In this document: piece by piece, positions 36,732 to 51,396 of the stretch
Position numbering within the stretch: the first letter of the stretch is position 1
Layout of the letters: each line of letters starts with the position of its first letter
Origin: Sipunculus nudus
Taxonomy: Eukaryota > Annelida > Sipuncula > Golfingiida > Sipunculidae
Assembly (NCBI GenBank): GCA_026874595.1
Contig: CM049320.1
Span: forward strand, 21,275,714-21,339,713
Length of the DNA stretch: 64,000 nt
Direction: 5' to 3'
Position numbers and translations under genes: made by a program
The notes under the pieces: model-generated
Told to the model about the DNA's origin: nothing
Databases searched by the model: none
The model's input: the letters and a program-made list of their open reading frames with translations, nothing else

Positions 36732-39379
36732 GTATGTGTATAATTCTCTATTTTTACGTAATAAACTGTATCTTTTTGTAAACCTGCTTTGAATTTTAGT
36801 TAAGGGACTGACTTTGCATAAACTGCGGAGTTAGTGGAATACGGCTCGGGTTGTTGCCAGTGTTCCTTTGGAAAGGAACTTCGTCAGGTTTGTTGAAACC
36901 ATTTCCTAATGGATCACAAGACTGGCCACCATTCATGTATAATAAGTAAGTGGTATTTACAGATCGGTAATCTAATGCGATGAATAACCAGTACGCGGCC
37001 CCATGTGTCTTCTGAGTGAGTTCATCGCATCAAATAACGTCTTCAGAGAGGAAAAGCTATTCATTACCTGCAGAAACTTACGCAAATTCTTGATTCATTT
37101 TCTTTAAAATCCTTTTGTCCATAAAAGGTTTTAATCCCAGCTGGTTCCTTTGAATAAAAGTTCTAATGATGTTTACGTGTTTAAAGCCCATATTTAGCTT
37201 TCTTTTGAAAAAGGAATTTTCTATGACAGAATCTGTATTTTTATCATGTTTTCAACCTTCCAAATGATACAAATGGAAATTTAATTGATAATTTCGAATC
37301 AAGCTTCAGTTTTCTTTTATGGTCCATTAATAAATTATTATTGATGAATATATAAATATGATTTTGCACAGGAGTTTGGTTTGTTTCAATTACTAGTCCC
37401 CAGGTGTATTCCTTAAGACCTCAGAACTGCCCATGAGCATGTATTCATATTGTTTCAGGTTTTCCTTAATATTTTATAAACCATTGATCTGTGTCCCCTT
37501 GGCATTTACATACTTTAAAATCTGTAAAAGGGCTCCACATGCAGGTAAATTGAAAGTTTAGCTCATCTGATACTGTTGGATTATATTTAGAGTTTAAAAT
37601 AGTTAATGAATTTCAGATAGTTGACTAAACATCATTATTTCCGGCGGTGTAACTGTAAAAACTACAAAATATGTCATGCTATCATATTAAAATACAGAAA
37701 AAAATCCTTGGACTTTTTTTTAAGATATTAACTCTCAAATTATGATTTTCCATGATTTTTACGTTTTAAATGTATACTTTTTTTTTAAATTTTCACTTAT
37801 GAAAAGCATTCCAATTGAATATGGGCAAAAATAAAGATACACAATTTATACAAAACTCAATATATATACTCTAACTCAATATCGTGAATGTGGAAAGAGG
37901 TGAACCATAAATGGTTGAAATATTTATTTAAAGTTAAGATATATGCAAAATAATGGGGTTTTTTTCTTAAATGTTCCAAATTCAACATAATTAAGGAAAT
38001 AATAATTTTTTACATAAAGTATTGTAGAGAATATTTCTATCTGTTAGAATATGGAAAAGGGGTCATAGAGCAACAATTTAGCTGATATTTAAGGAAAACT
38101 GAAAAAATGTGTTATTAGACTCCTTTGACAGTTTTGAGATATATTAGGTAACAAAACATATATAATAAAACACCACTGGTCTAAAAATATATATATTATA
38201 AAAACAGACTGAAGTATTGCCATCATTTGCTATTTTAGTTATGTCAAATATTTATTTCTGACAATGCTACCTTTGAGACATGGTAGACAAATATGGTCTA
38301 TTTAATTCAAGTATGAATACTGTAATGCAGAAAAAAGATCTACTATATACTGCCGAAATGAACTTAGGGGCCCCACTTTCATCCCTTCCCTGTGTGTAAT
38401 AGATCACATTCGAAACCCCTATGATATAAGCATACTGAAATCTGTACAAAGATTTCCCAAAGATTTGTATAAAAACATCCATATTTCTTATACATGAAAG
38501 TCTTATTTTTTTCACATGGGATATTTTTTCTTCAATTACCATTGCATCTGCATGTGTTTATATTTTTTGTTCACATCCCCTTTTGAGATCGTCTTTGAAA
38601 TTTTATCTTGCTTTCACACTGTTTTATTTGAGAAATTTGATGCAGAATTGGTAAAAAAACATTTTTTCTTAGCAACATGCCAGATGATATTTCAAGAAGT
38701 AATTAATTTTGAGCGCATGCATGGAGATATAAACACCAAAAAAAGGGGCTTTTAATTAAATTCACAATATCATAATTTCAATTAGCTATGAGATATTAAA
38801 CGCTAAACACAATATAAATCTTTAATATTTTATTTTTCACAATCCTATTTATATGTTGCAAGGTTACATACATATCCTGCACAAATGTAATGTCTAATTG
38901 GTGGTTGATTATTACTCATTACTTTCTTAATAAAAAGCTAATAAAATCAACAGAATAATAAAAGCAACAGAAGTAAAAATGTTAAAAGGTACCTTTTTTT
39001 TAAGATCAGAGCTAACATTATATTTGCAGGCGCACCGATGGTACAATTTAGGTTATCGTCCAGTTTAGCACTTAGAGTACATGTTTTTTTAATACCACAT
39101 ACAAGACAAGATAATTAACATTTCAATAAACTTATGTGGTATTTCGAAATTAAGGATGTAACAATACAGATCATGCTTTCTGTGTATTTGTTCATGTGTT
39201 GAAATATTGCGTTAGACAAGTATGGCATGAAAATATCGGTATTTAAAGTACTGCAATAATCTCACATATCCGTATGACAGTTTAAAATATGCAAATTGTG
39301 ACTGTTTTTACTGCATGGTCATTTGTGTACCGGTATTTCTGAGAAACAAAAGCTGTTATACGATTAGAGAGAAAACTAG
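36731..39379. other. Gene-free AT-rich spacer
   Basis: Very AT-rich DNA with T- and A-runs. No coding, RNA or repeat structure is recognised. Confidence 0.5.
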
Positions 39380-39590
39380 AAGGTGCGGATTTATAGTGGA
39401 CGCAGGGGGCGCGCCTTTTTATAAGGGTCGCGGGGGACGCACCCATTTTTTAAAATAATTAATCAGCTCCATCTATATGTTAGAAATATGAAAAAGTCTC
39501 ATAGCACTCCCGGTATATATTTTAGCTATGGCAAGGTCGAAGCCCCCCCCCCCCCCCCGCCTTTTTTTCTAGGGTCTTACATCCGTCCCT
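39380..39590. mobile_element. hAT-like MITE, diverged
   Basis: The left end AAGGTGCGGATTTA and the reverse complement of the right end, CAGGGACGGATGTA, are related termini of the CAGGGxCGGAT type. The inside contains G-rich 'cgcagggggcgcgcc' and 'cgcgggggacgcaccc' repeats and a C15 run (39543-39557), typical of the G/C-run-bearing copies elsewhere in this window. No convincing target duplication is seen. Confidence 0.5.
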
Positions 39591-41792
39591 GATCACGTAC
39601 ATTTGTGCAGATATACATTTCGAAGAAAACAAAGCAGGTTAAAAATGACGTGTAGCTTATATCTTGTAATCTCATAAAAAGGACTCATTTACCTCCTTTT
39701 TTTTCAGCTAAGAACTGTAACAAAAGAGATCCTAACATATTTTGTGTAGCTATGGTTGACAACATAGCATGACAAATTGGTAAACCACACACGCGAAAAC
39801 AAAACATTGTACTGTGAACTCTGGGAACAAGAAACTATGTTATCGATAGATTTTTTTTATTTATTACTTATTTATTTTTAATTTACCATTTAAAATGCCT
39901 GCCAGGAAAAAAAACAGAAATTGTGCCTTATTTTTTTAAATGGTGCATATGCTAGCAAGAAGTCTAAACCATATTCCATACATTTAAGAGTTCTTTTAAG
40001 GAATTCCGGAAATAACGGCAAGTCCATAAAACATTTTTGACTGGTCTCACTGCCCTGACTTTCCATTAGAGATACCAAGATATTTTACAGATATCAATCA
40101 TATTAGTAGGTGGTTGACGTACCTGTATACCCCTGTATTACTAAAAGGAAGGCAATGAAAAACATTTAAGCAAGCTATTTTTCGCGAGCGTGTAATTTTC
40201 TCGATTTTCGCGAGGTAACCTTGAATCGCGAACATTAATGGCTTGCAAATATTACATGCCATACTAAGTAAAACACATGGACGTAAGCATGCCAAGTGCA
40301 AGAAAATGAGGTTCAATTTATCTGGACCTTTAATTTAAATCTTTGTATATTTTTTTTCAGTGAAAATATTTTGATTGTCGTAAAATAAACACACACAAAC
40401 ATATTTGCAAGTCTGAACCTAGTTAAGTGTCATCGGGAAACGAATGCTTTGAACATAAAAAAATGAGCTCATAAAATTTGAGAATATATTAGAATGTTCA
40501 GTTGTTCATTAAGTATATCAAATTAATAGAAACAGAATCAAACCTGTTGGAGTTAATATAAAAAAAGTTTATGAGTTACCACAAGCAATATACGTGAAAA
40601 TTAAATGCTTGCGAAAGGTCGGACCTTGTCAATTCGCAAAATTAGAGTTTCGCGAAAATAACATGTTCTAATATATTCACCTTCCTTTTGGAATTTATGC
40701 ATAATTATTACTGATTAACATATATAATTCGTGTATAGGAAGGATCTTATGATGTCTTTTTGACAGGCGTACCACCTTCTTTATCTAAAAACTGTTGATT
40801 GGAAAAGGAAAAAAACATGTAACCTTTAAGCTGGTTGGTTGTTTATTTGCTGAAGCTGAAAGTTCACTAGTTGCAAATATTCTTTGCAAACATTTGGGCC
40901 CCCACATGTTATAAACATGGTGATATAAAGAAAACGAACAACCTGTGTGCATATTTTCAATGGATAATACAGACGAGTTAACATACTTCAGATATCGGAA
41001 TAAGCCCCTTTAAAACAGGGAATAAATAAAATCCTGCTTCCCCGAAACATGGTTTCAAAGCAGGTTACGTAATATTAGTCATATTAACCACACAAAATAG
41101 CAAACGTTTAGAGAAAATTTGATTGAAATACATAAATCAGAAATAAAAATAGAAATTTGCGCGATAAAATGTGTAGTTCTCTTAATGACTTCAATGCATG
41201 GGGAGGGCCCGTTAAGTTATAGTACCGCAAGCTCATAACGAAAACCGAGAAGGCCTTATTAAACATCATCTTTGGGACTTCATAATGATACCCATGTCAT
41301 CACGGCCTCCCTTGTAACAGCATGTCGCGTGAGCTCTAAGAATTTCAGATAAAAGCCCGTAATTTAAGAACGCTGTTTAATTTACTTTAATTATTCTGAG
41401 AGTGATCGTAGAGCCTTTGTCACTAATAAGATCTGTGTCGTCAGTGATATTGCTCTCGCGGATCGCTAGCCGAGAGAATTAACGCAAAATGGCTGCCTGC
41501 CCACAAAATGTGTCCCGCCATTAAGAATGACCCACGCGAGACTAATGAGTGGAGAATTTTCCCCACTGATGACGCACTGAACTATTTGAAACTTTAAGAT
41601 CAATAAAAAAATGAAGGACGAAGTGAGATTAAAAATGAAGTTCATGGACACTTTGTAAGTGGCAATCCGTGCATGGCTATAGTCGACAGTGAGATGTAAT
41701 GTTTGCCATATGTTTACACATACATTTTGAGAGAAAAAGGGAGGGGGGGGCGGAGAGGGAAACAAATAAACAGACACAGAGTACGATCCATT
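39591..41792. other. Gene-free AT-rich spacer
   Basis: Scattered TTCGCGA motifs (near 40182, 40205 and 40650) recall those in the element at 21841-22600, but no paired termini were found. Confidence 0.4.
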
Positions 41793-42073
41793 AGCCCGGA
41801 TCCAGGAAGAGGGGTTTAGAGAGAACGCATACCCCCCCCCCCCCCCAACCCCCACCACCCACCCCCTACCCCCTCTCCAACCCACTCCCCTCCAGACCAC
41901 CTTGTATAACCGCCTTACGTTCTTGCTTAGAATATTCTTACAAACGATATACTCGAATTTGTTCAGATTCTCGTAAGAAACACCAAATACATGTATTTAA
42001 CATACATTGCGTGACACTTTATTTGGTACTAGATTTTACAAACATAATGGTCAACCCCCCCCCCCCCCCCCCC
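41793..42073. mobile_element. Possible hAT-like fragment with C-runs
   Basis: AGCCCGGATCCAGGAAGAGG near 41792 resembles the interior edge of CGGATCCAGG-type hAT termini. It is followed by C15 (41832-41846), a CCCACC-rich stretch and a C19 run (42055-42073). No inverted partner terminus was found, so the limits are arbitrary. Confidence 0.3.
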
Positions 42074-45000
42074 GTCGATTTCATTTCAACTTACCAACTA
42101 CATTGCTTCCGTATACTTCATCATTTGTCTTAATTTAATAGAAAATTCATGTTGTCTTAGTGTCTTATGAGATAAAGACAGGACTTTACTAACAATATGA
42201 TGCCTGATGGCAGTGCACATGTTGTCTCGGAATACGTAATAATATTTCATATTTCGTTATCCTTGTTGGTTATTTTCGTTTTTCCAGTAAATGCTGAAAT
42301 AATGTAACGAAAACTGTAAGCCTCGTATTTTTATCTGAAATATCCCATGCTATTGACGAGCATCAGTTGATAACATTTGTTTTACAAAGCTAAGGTATAC
42401 TGGTATTACGTGAGTTGAATAATGTTAACACATAGATGTAAAACATATGACTCTGCTGTCATTTTAAGTTAAATATTGTCAATTATATGCATTGTTTAAT
42501 ATACGAAAACACGCCATGAACTAAAAGGTAGGTTGATGAATGAACAGAATTTGGAAAACCCGTCACATGGTTGATACACGGTAGCCATATCCGTTATTTA
42601 TCCAAAATATAAATTAACAGTATATGTCTTTTCTAACTCCTATAAGAACGGCTTGCCATTTCAACTGGACTTCGGGCTGTCAAACAGAGAGGATAAAAAA
42701 CTTGATGTTCTTGAAATCCTGGACGTGTTGGATGTTATTTTATGTTCTTGCATTAATGTGAAACTGATTTTGACAAAGTATGATGGATTTGACGCACAAT
42801 TAATAAACAACTTCAAAAGCTAGCTGCGGCGCTGATATTTAGGACTCCCTTGAATGATAGGCGGCACAAAAAAACGTCTGCCATCCTCCGTAAGATAATG
42901 GCAACTATTTACGGCAATGTATTATTCAGACCATCCCTGTACATTATTTAATCAACCTAAACCAGTATATCCATTAGCGTTTCCCGAGAATTTTATGAGA
43001 AAGGAAACCTTGAACCCGCCAAAGCCTTTATTTTTTCTTGTAATACGTGAGTGTTTTGACTGGACAGTAACTGTGAAATCTTCTCATCATACAACATGCT
43101 TGCCGAAAAAAAATGTGTTTGCAAACTTTTGGCAGTGCTAATATTTATTGTCTAACTTTAACGAAATTTTCTTTTGAAATATACACCCTGAGCCCAGAAT
43201 AGCATGACCTTATGTAAATGTAAATTTTCCAAATAAACGTGACTTAATTGCGAACGAGGTAAAATCTAGATACAATTAGGAATACAAATTTATCGATGAT
43301 TAAAATAAATGTTTAATTTAACCAGATATTGCTTACATATGCAAACCTACTATTTTTATTCCTTTTTCTGGGGGGGGGGGAGCGTTTCCTGTCATAACCA
43401 TAATTAGTGACCGAACTGGATTCGAAATAAATGTTTATACAGGATCGACTATTTTCTTGGTATCATCCGGGCGTGCTAATAGTGTTCAGTAACCTCAAGC
43501 ACACAAGAACCAACAAAGGACAGTTTGTAACAATAAACCATTGTATTGCAAAACATTAGTCGGCTATTCACTCACTTTTCTATAGATTTTATGAAATTTC
43601 TGTCTTTCTCACATTTAATGAGCTCTGGGTAATTCCAGTGAAAAAAGGTTTCAGTAACCCCTCTTAAAGTTGTATAAGCTTGTTAATAAACAAGCTACTG
43701 CTAAACATGGAAATGATGACCAACGGAAAACCACGTAATCTACGGTTGTAGATGCATATGTGTGTAAGTTAATGGCAACTAGTTGCAAAACAAACTCGAG
43801 TTCGTCTGGCTTGCCACCAAATTTTCTTGTTGAATGAATTTGAGTTATTTTAGCCGACCCCAAATGTTATAAACACGTAGATATAAACGAATTAAACATT
43901 TGTGTGCGGTTTGATATGAGTTTTACTCAATGATTTTATAAAAGGTTCAAGGGGTTATCTTTTGTTAAGATACGACAGATATCGGAAAGGGTTCCTTTCA
44001 AACTGAGTAAAAAGATATGAGATTCTGTATAACTGCAACCCTCTAAACTTTTATCATAACATGTAAGGGATTATAAAGTAGTGTGCACCACTAAGCACCA
44101 CTGTAAAACAAAATAATCATAAACCAAAAACAAGTATTGGCACTAAAACAAATTAATTGTACGAAACCAGAAGTTATAGTCCGATAAAACAGTAAAACAG
44201 TTCGAACATGAATGTAAGTTCAATTCGTACTTCAAACTCACAGCTAGTATTTGTTACAGGTAAACAGATGGGTAATGCATCTGCAAATCCAAGGACACTA
44301 TGATAAGATCACATGACGTGACGTCACTTTGGCTCCACAACACAGACGCCCGTTCTTGGTATTTCATACTTATCCTTCTTCTAGATTAACGTAAAGTCCC
44401 GTATTAACAACAATCATTATTCGGTTTTATGCCATTTTCTATTAAAGTGTTTCATAGAGATCATGTTTCAAAACATTACCCCTCTGAAAAAGTGTCCAAA
44501 AGTCTTGAAACGGCAATTATATAAACTACCCTTGCTATATATATATATTTTTAATATATTGGTTAATGTCTAGGGTTCACTTTACGAAATCATTATATGG
44601 AGAAATTTTTACTGCTCAATTTAGTCAGAGCTACCACCACACCTTATTTTGATGTGCTGCATCCATTAAAATTAATTTCAAAACTCTATTTTAAAGTTTT
44701 TTATAATTTAATAAATTACTTTTATTTGAGATAAAAAGAGGCAAGATTAGTCCAAATCATCAATATGATGAGCTAAATGGAATTTTAATGTTATTTTTGT
44801 CATTCCGCGTGTTTCAAGCCTGAAAGTTCACAATATTTAGCTCATTAAAGTAATTAGATAAGTGATTATTTGTTTTTATTAGGGTTGCTTTAGGGGCAGA
44901 GCTATATTTTAATGTTTATATTCCATGTAAACGGCATTTGGGCAATACGCTGTTTTCCTCAATTCGAATGAAATTAAGTTACAAAAGAAAAGATTGTAGT

Positions 45001-47552
45001 TTCAATGTGAATGAAATAAAAATTTAAAAAATCACAAAATTTAAAGTCCAAATGGCATTAAAAAACATCCAGATGCAGGCAAAAATAAAATGAACATGTC
45101 CAGGGATATTATCGCTTTCAACACAAATCTGCTTTGCAACTTAAAACTTGTAGCATTTAGAATTATAACTATGCATACATTCGGGATTTATATGTTTTGT
45201 TATTGTTTTAATAAGTTTTGTGACCAAGGCATTACGTGAGAAAAAATAGCATTAACGTCATTAATATGAAGTGGCGCGTCTAAAGTAATCGCTTAAATTA
45301 TCCGCCCCAAAAGTTTGAAAATAAATTTGAAAAAAGACAAATAAGCTGGGGAAACCCCTCTTTGGCTGACACCACTGGGAGTCAGAGAAATGTTTTTTTC
45401 ATAAAACAATTCGAAATATGAGCATTTTCAAGCAGTGATGTAAGTTATACATAATAAAGACAATAGAAGAGATGCTACTCATAATTTTGAAATTAAAACA
45501 TTTAAATTAGATTTTATATTTGTCAGAAAGACTGGCATATTTAGCTCAGTCATTCAAATTTTAAAATTAAAACACAGTTTGTTTGTTTGTTTCATTGAAA
45601 CCTCTTAGGACCTGGCAAAGAGTTTCTATATTTATTTATTCCGCAATATTAAGATATAATACATTTGTTTCTATTTCCCATTCCTTTTACTTTTTGGAGT
45701 AAAATAAAATACTGTTTGTACATTGTGTGATAGGTTTTGTTTAACGCATTCAAAGTTTAACTATTTTTAAAGTCTAGAAATCATCAAAATCCTGATTCAG
45801 TTTCTGAACATATGAACAACAACAAAAATGAATAGGCAGCCCCATTCATCGTCTTTTGCATGACGGTTCTTAAGTACTGGTCAGTATGAATGACGATTGA
45901 TTGAGACAAACGCAGATGAAGGAATTCCTGTAATAGTTTCAATATAATGACAATTTCACTTAACTGGATATTTCAGAGATTTTATTTCTTTTGTCTTTAA
46001 AACAGATTTTTGTAGACACCCTTGTACGTCTTTTACAATTGGAAACAATGCGAAAGTACTAAATTGCATCCGATATCATTCGAGCAGTGTTAAGAAATAT
46101 TTTGTATCAATATTCATTGATAAATTTTTATATAGAGAACATTTGGCCTCAAGGTTATACAAGAAAGATGACATAATATTTGTGTTTTATTTGGTTCGTT
46201 GATGATTCTTTTATATATCTGATTTTTTGTTTTGTTCGCCGAACAAAGACTATTTATAATTCCTCCTTTTTTGTTGATAAACAACAAAACTCAATCATCT
46301 TGTGTATCTCGTCATGATATCTGACAACTGACGACACACCAAATTGTGAGACAATCGGTGAAGCCATCTCTTAGGGGCTAATCTCCTGCTAACACTTATT
46401 CAAACAAATCACTAAATTTGTAAACTTAAGTGAAATTTTGTAGGACTGATAAGGCCATATATTTACATGTTTCTCGTGACTTGAATGTATGTTTCCTTGC
46501 TGAGAATGTAAGTATGTCCAAGAAGATTTCTTAAGAAATTCCATTGTTTACACTTTCGAACGGCCGCAAAGGAGATAAAAAGAAAACCAGCCACGCAACT
46601 AAGTCCAAGTCAAAGAAATAAAACCAGTTCATATGAAAAAATCATTAATTTTTTACCTTTTAGTTAATATATCTTTATTATCTTATTAATGATTTTACCT
46701 GAGTAGCATCTGGGCACAGATGAAAGTTTGATATGTAAATTAACGGAAGATAGAAAAGTTATAAAACATCGATCCATATTAAGTCATTTCCCTCTACAAT
46801 TAGTCTTCTCCTTTTCTCTTGTATAAAAAGTGATTTAAATACAAGCTGTCAAGGCTGTAAGTGTCTAACTCTGAAATGGGCGGAACTTTAAACTCCCAAC
46901 TGTAAATAAAGGTCAGTTTTGTAGAGTGTACCGTTAGTATTCAGGTCACATGGGTACCTATTCCAGAACTGCATATTTATTTTCTAATAATCAATGTTGC
47001 CGCAACCATAGACTATCAGATTATAAATAGACCCCAAACAGTCCAGTTCTTGACTACTGGCTATCATAGCTTAAGACTTCTTCAAAAATATTTCTAAAAT
47101 CGATAATACGTTTTATAATTAAAAATGTAATTAATATAAAATAATGAAATAAGGAATAAATGGTTAAGCTAATGGTAAGAATAAATTTTGCTCTCAGCTC
47201 GGTTAGGCAGCTCAATTCACACAAAGCTTATGGCCTTAAATTTGTCCAAAGTCTAGTTCCATTCTAAATGCTTACCAACACTTTTTATACATATTCGAAA
47301 TTTGAGATTTTCAATATATAAACTGAGTCTAACGAAAGTAAAAAAAAATCAAAAATTTTTTTTTTCATTGGCATTATCACACTCAAGTTTTCCTGTCCTG
47401 TCGGACACAATACTCAATTAACACAAAATGCAAACGTATACATTAAATATAAACATATATAGTTACTGTTAAAGAACAGTTTGGAGTGTTAAATTATGTA
47501 AGGGTGAACTAAAGGCAGACAATTGACTAGAAGTTCATTGAAAAGGGGTTTA
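42074..47552. other. Gene-free AT-rich spacer, 5.5 kb
   Basis: No domain, RNA gene or long repeat is recognised. A single TGACGTCA occurs near 44318 and a G11 run at 43370-43380. Confidence 0.5.
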
Positions 47553-47560
47553 AATATATA

Positions 47561-47596
<36 letters not shown>
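47553..47596. repeat. (TA)n microsatellite
   Basis: Alternating TA with one TT interruption. Confidence 0.95.
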
Positions 47597-47600
<4 letters not shown>

Positions 47601-48558
47601 TCTAATACTTAAAAAAGGAAAACCGCGTTGTGCACAATTGTGTGCAATACATCATTTTAAAGGTTATTATCCCCACAGTGACATAGGCGATATAAGAATT
47701 AATAATTTTTAATGTATTTATTATTTTGAGTGATTTTCCCGTTTTTACTTACTTGCACGGAGGTTTGACCGATCACAGCCGAACGGCGATTCGGCAATGA
47801 CCGGAATGGGTGCATCGTTAATTGTCACTAAACCTCAAACACAACTATTGTTTATATGAAAAGTGAGGGAATTGAGCCTGTCGGGCCTTACATTTGAACG
47901 AGGCTCTCACCCGTGTGCGTGGTCAGTAAAAGAGTAAAACACGTTTCTTGCTTTAAAAAATTGAGAGTGCAACCCAGGAGGATTAATGACAAAACCTAAT
48001 TCAAGGTCCCAAATTCAGGAACAGACGTGGGGTGGGGTCGAGGGTTTCAGGCCTCAATATTTGTCTGATATGATGAAAGACAACGTTGCGGTGGATGAAA
48101 ATGGGTTAGGGACCCTATGCATGGAGTTCCGTTGGTTCCGCTTCTGCTACTTACAAAGTATGCATATTTCTGTTTCTTTCTTCAGGAACAGTTTCCTTCC
48201 AACGTACATTTAAAAAATTTTTCATGTGTTCCTCAAATCAACCAAATCTTTATACGTCCACCGACAGAATCAAGCCAAATATCATCGAAAACCTGAATGC
48301 CCCCGCGTCTCATTCCGGTTCATCATTGACCTGGTCTTCAAGGTAAACATACAGAGGTATAAATTTCTTGCCACGAGGACGGCCAACAAAATAAATGTAA
48401 AAAAAAATATTTATACATATCTTATTGAGACAGTTTCCGACTTAAAACCGGTATTTTCTAATAACTTTTAGAATAAGAAATGAGCGAATATTCCAAATCT
48501 CGGTTAATATATCTCCCCAACCCCGATAACAAGCTCGGTATACCGGATGTATCAGCTA

Positions 48559-48559
<1 letters not shown>
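47597..48559. other. Gene-free spacer
   Basis: Several short open frames (75-81 codons) with no recognisable domain and no supporting splice or homology signal. Confidence 0.4.

Positions 48560-48605
<46 letters not shown>
48560..48605. repeat. (TA)n microsatellite
   Basis: Alternating TA. It lies inside a 152-codon frame, which I regard as spurious. Confidence 0.95.
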
Positions 48606-48606
<1 letters not shown>

Positions 48607-50837
48607 TTGCTGATATATGTATTAAGAAATTAAGATGTCCTTGCGTTCTTGCCGGCTTAAGTAAAGACTTTTACATCCAACATGTGCTTATTTTGAGTTC
48701 AAACACACTATGTTGCCAGTTATACATCAGAAATGATGTTACACCAATCCATTGGTTTCTGTCCATCAATTTTATGTTAATTTTGTTGTACTATAATTTG
48801 CAAAAGGACACTAAAACTTGCCCGTGCCGGCAAGTGTGGGAACGTATTAGTATGCTGCCGGCTACAATAATGGAATGCAGCAATATATTTTTTAAGACTT
48901 ACCTCATCAAAATACAAATCTTATGCAAAATGTCATGACAACTGTAAATGTCTATACTAATTTTCATTTTTTTTCAAATTAGAAATCAGGATTTCAAGTG
49001 AAATGTTTAAATTAAACTGGATTTGAATCAAATTTCTAATAAAAAAATGAATCACCCATGCCGTTTCAGTTGAACAGACCCACAAATATTCTAATGTGCT
49101 TCAGCTCAAAAAGCCAATTAATACTCAAAATATAAACATTGTTTGATATTTATTTAATTCAATAAACTATCTTTATATAGTGAATTTTTAAATACATAAT
49201 GAGACGTGGGGCTGAATTGACAAAATTATTCGATCAGATCGATAGTTAGGGACTAATTTTGTACGTTTAAACCCAACGTTATAGAATTTAAGTTCATATT
49301 CATATTCATTTTAAAATTCAAATTAAAAAAAAAATACACCTGTAACTTCATTTCAGTCGAATTAAAGAAAACAAACAAATTGCAACCTGCCGTTCTTATG
49401 GAATGTATACATCAAAGCTTTGCTCGGCTATAGAAGAAGATGTATACCCTTATTATAAACAAATAATCACTTATTTAATTGCTTAAAGCAGCTTGAAACT
49501 GTAAACTTTCATTCTTGAAATTCTATGAACAACAAAAATAACAATTTAGTCCACTTGGCTCATCAAATAAAAAAATAACAGTAAACTTTCCAGAGCAGTA
49601 ATGTTTTGAAATATGATCTCCATGAATCACTTTTAACAGAAAATGGCATCAAACCTAATGACAGGGAGTGCAGCAAACTCAAAATTTATGGCTTGTTTGG
49701 AAACTGGCCCAAGGATTTATTTGGAAGAGACCTCTGCTAGCCAAGACCATCACTTTACAAGCGCTGATTGAATAAAAAAATAACAAAGAAATTCCTACCC
49801 GTCAAACCATAACTGAAATTTGATCCATGATATGGCAGGTTTCTCGCAACGCACTGTTCTCCCTTAACGTTGCCTGAATGTTATCAAATCATTATCAAAC
49901 AACAAACAAAAACCATTATCAGTAATTCCACTCATATAGCCGACAGCAAGACTAGTAAAAACTGACAGAGAACTCTCACGTTGTCAACGAAAACTGTTCG
50001 TAAAACCAAAGGATAATGGTATGGACTTAAATCAATTCTATTCATTTTTTACCTAGGTCGGTTAATGTATACAGATGGATATAATCCTCTTATTCCTTGT
50101 CAAGGGCAATACATATCATTAAAAACTCTTGCAAATTTTGCTCGGTTTTTCAGAGAATTCAAAGAAGTGAGAAAACTTTAAATTTTGTAGGATCTTCAGT
50201 TTCACTAAATGGGTCAAACCTCTTCTTGACACGTAACCTAATGACTTTGCCTTGCCTTATTTATATATTTCAGCTTCCACGAAAGTGTCTGTAAATGTAA
50301 ACCGTATATTACAGAGTCAAATTCGGGCGCCTCGACGCCAATTTACAATAAGAAAACTCTGATCTTAGATGGTGAGCAATAATGTAAGGAAAGAAAAAAA
50401 GGCGGGAAGTCGGTCTTGTCAGCGTGGAGCTCATAAAAGGAAAATGTGTGGACTAAAATCGCAATGGTCACGTGACCAGTGCTGCTCAGCGTGAGACCTG
50501 TCACGTTGTCATTTGTTGCAGAAGATTTTTTTTCTAATTCCGTGGCGCAGCCGGTGCGATTAACTGAATAGGACACCGGTCTGAAACTCCTGAAATAACC
50601 TCTACTCAGCGGCCTGACTGACAAATAAACGAACCCATTTAGACAATTAAAATAACAAGGAGCTTTCGGAGGTTTTTTCAAGGTTTTATTGCGAATCACG
50701 TCTCAACTTGAACAGGCAACATACGATGTTCTTGACTTCTCAACAAAAGATTGAAACCAATTGACTTAATAAGAGTCTGTGTCAAATTTCCCATTGGACG
50801 TCAAGAAAACCGCGCTCCATGTTCCGTGATTTTGTGG
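48606..50837. other. Gene-free AT-rich spacer
   Basis: Nothing is recognised here beyond short frames. Confidence 0.45.
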
Positions 50838-51146
50838 TCATTTAAGCACATTTAAATGCAGAGCATGGATTTTATTGGACGTGAAGATTGGCACAAAGAG
50901 AAGGTTGCCTGGTAACTGTAATAGATGGGTCTTCATTATTCTATCTATTGTCTGATATAAGAATACATAGTTCTCCAACTCTTGAAGAAAGTTTTTTGCA
51001 TGTGCCACTGCTAGTTTAAAAGTTGCACGGTAGGATTTCTCCAATGGATAAAATATAACATCACCAGAATTTAGTTCAAAATCACCAAATATCCGGAAGG
51101 TCTGAACTTTAAAGGAACATATATTATTATTTACTTGCAGAAACAT
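50838..51146 (-). CDS. Unidentified 102-codon open frame
   Basis: The frame runs from an ATG at 51146 to a TGA, with protein-like composition: few low-complexity runs, and segments such as VQTFRIFGDFELNSGDVIFY and KNFLQELENYVFLYQTIDRI. There is no signal peptide, membrane segment or family motif I recognise. Its N-terminal third is the unit of a 125-bp triplication that continues upstream out of frame, so the start codon sits at a duplication junction. It could be a fragment of a longer gene or transposon protein, or a chance frame. Confidence 0.3.
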   Translation of the reverse strand: MFLQVNNNICSFKVQTFRIFGDFELNSGDVIFYPLEKSYRATFKLAVAHAKNFLQELENYVFLYQTIDRIMKTHLLQLPGNLLFVPIFTSNKIHALHLNVLK

Positions 51147-51396
51147 GTTGCACGGTAGGATTTCTCCAATGGATAAAATACAACATCACCAGAATTTAGT
51201 TCAAAATCACCAAATATCCGGAAGGTCTGAACTTTAAAGGAACATAAATTATTATTAACTTGCAGAAACATGTTGCACGGTAGGATTTCTCCAATGGATA
51301 AAATATAACATCACCAGAATTTAGTTCAAAATCACCAAATATCCGGAAGGTCTGAACTTTCAAGGAACATTATTATTAACTTGCAGAAACATGGCC
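51022..51396. repeat. 125-bp tandem triplication
   Basis: Units start GTTGCACGGTAGGATTTCTC at 51022, 51147 and 51272 and end near 'acttgcagaaacat'. The copies are almost identical, with only a few substitutions and one small deletion in the last copy, so the duplication is recent. At 125 bp it breaks the reading frame of the overlapping minus-strand open frame. Confidence 0.95.

Noticed and set aside
41466-41900. 144-codon minus-strand open frame
   Set aside because: Its N-terminal part is a translation of G/C runs, and no domain is recognised.
48480-48938. 152-codon open frame
   Set aside because: Its core is a (TA)n tract read as Ile-Tyr, and the rest has no recognisable domain.
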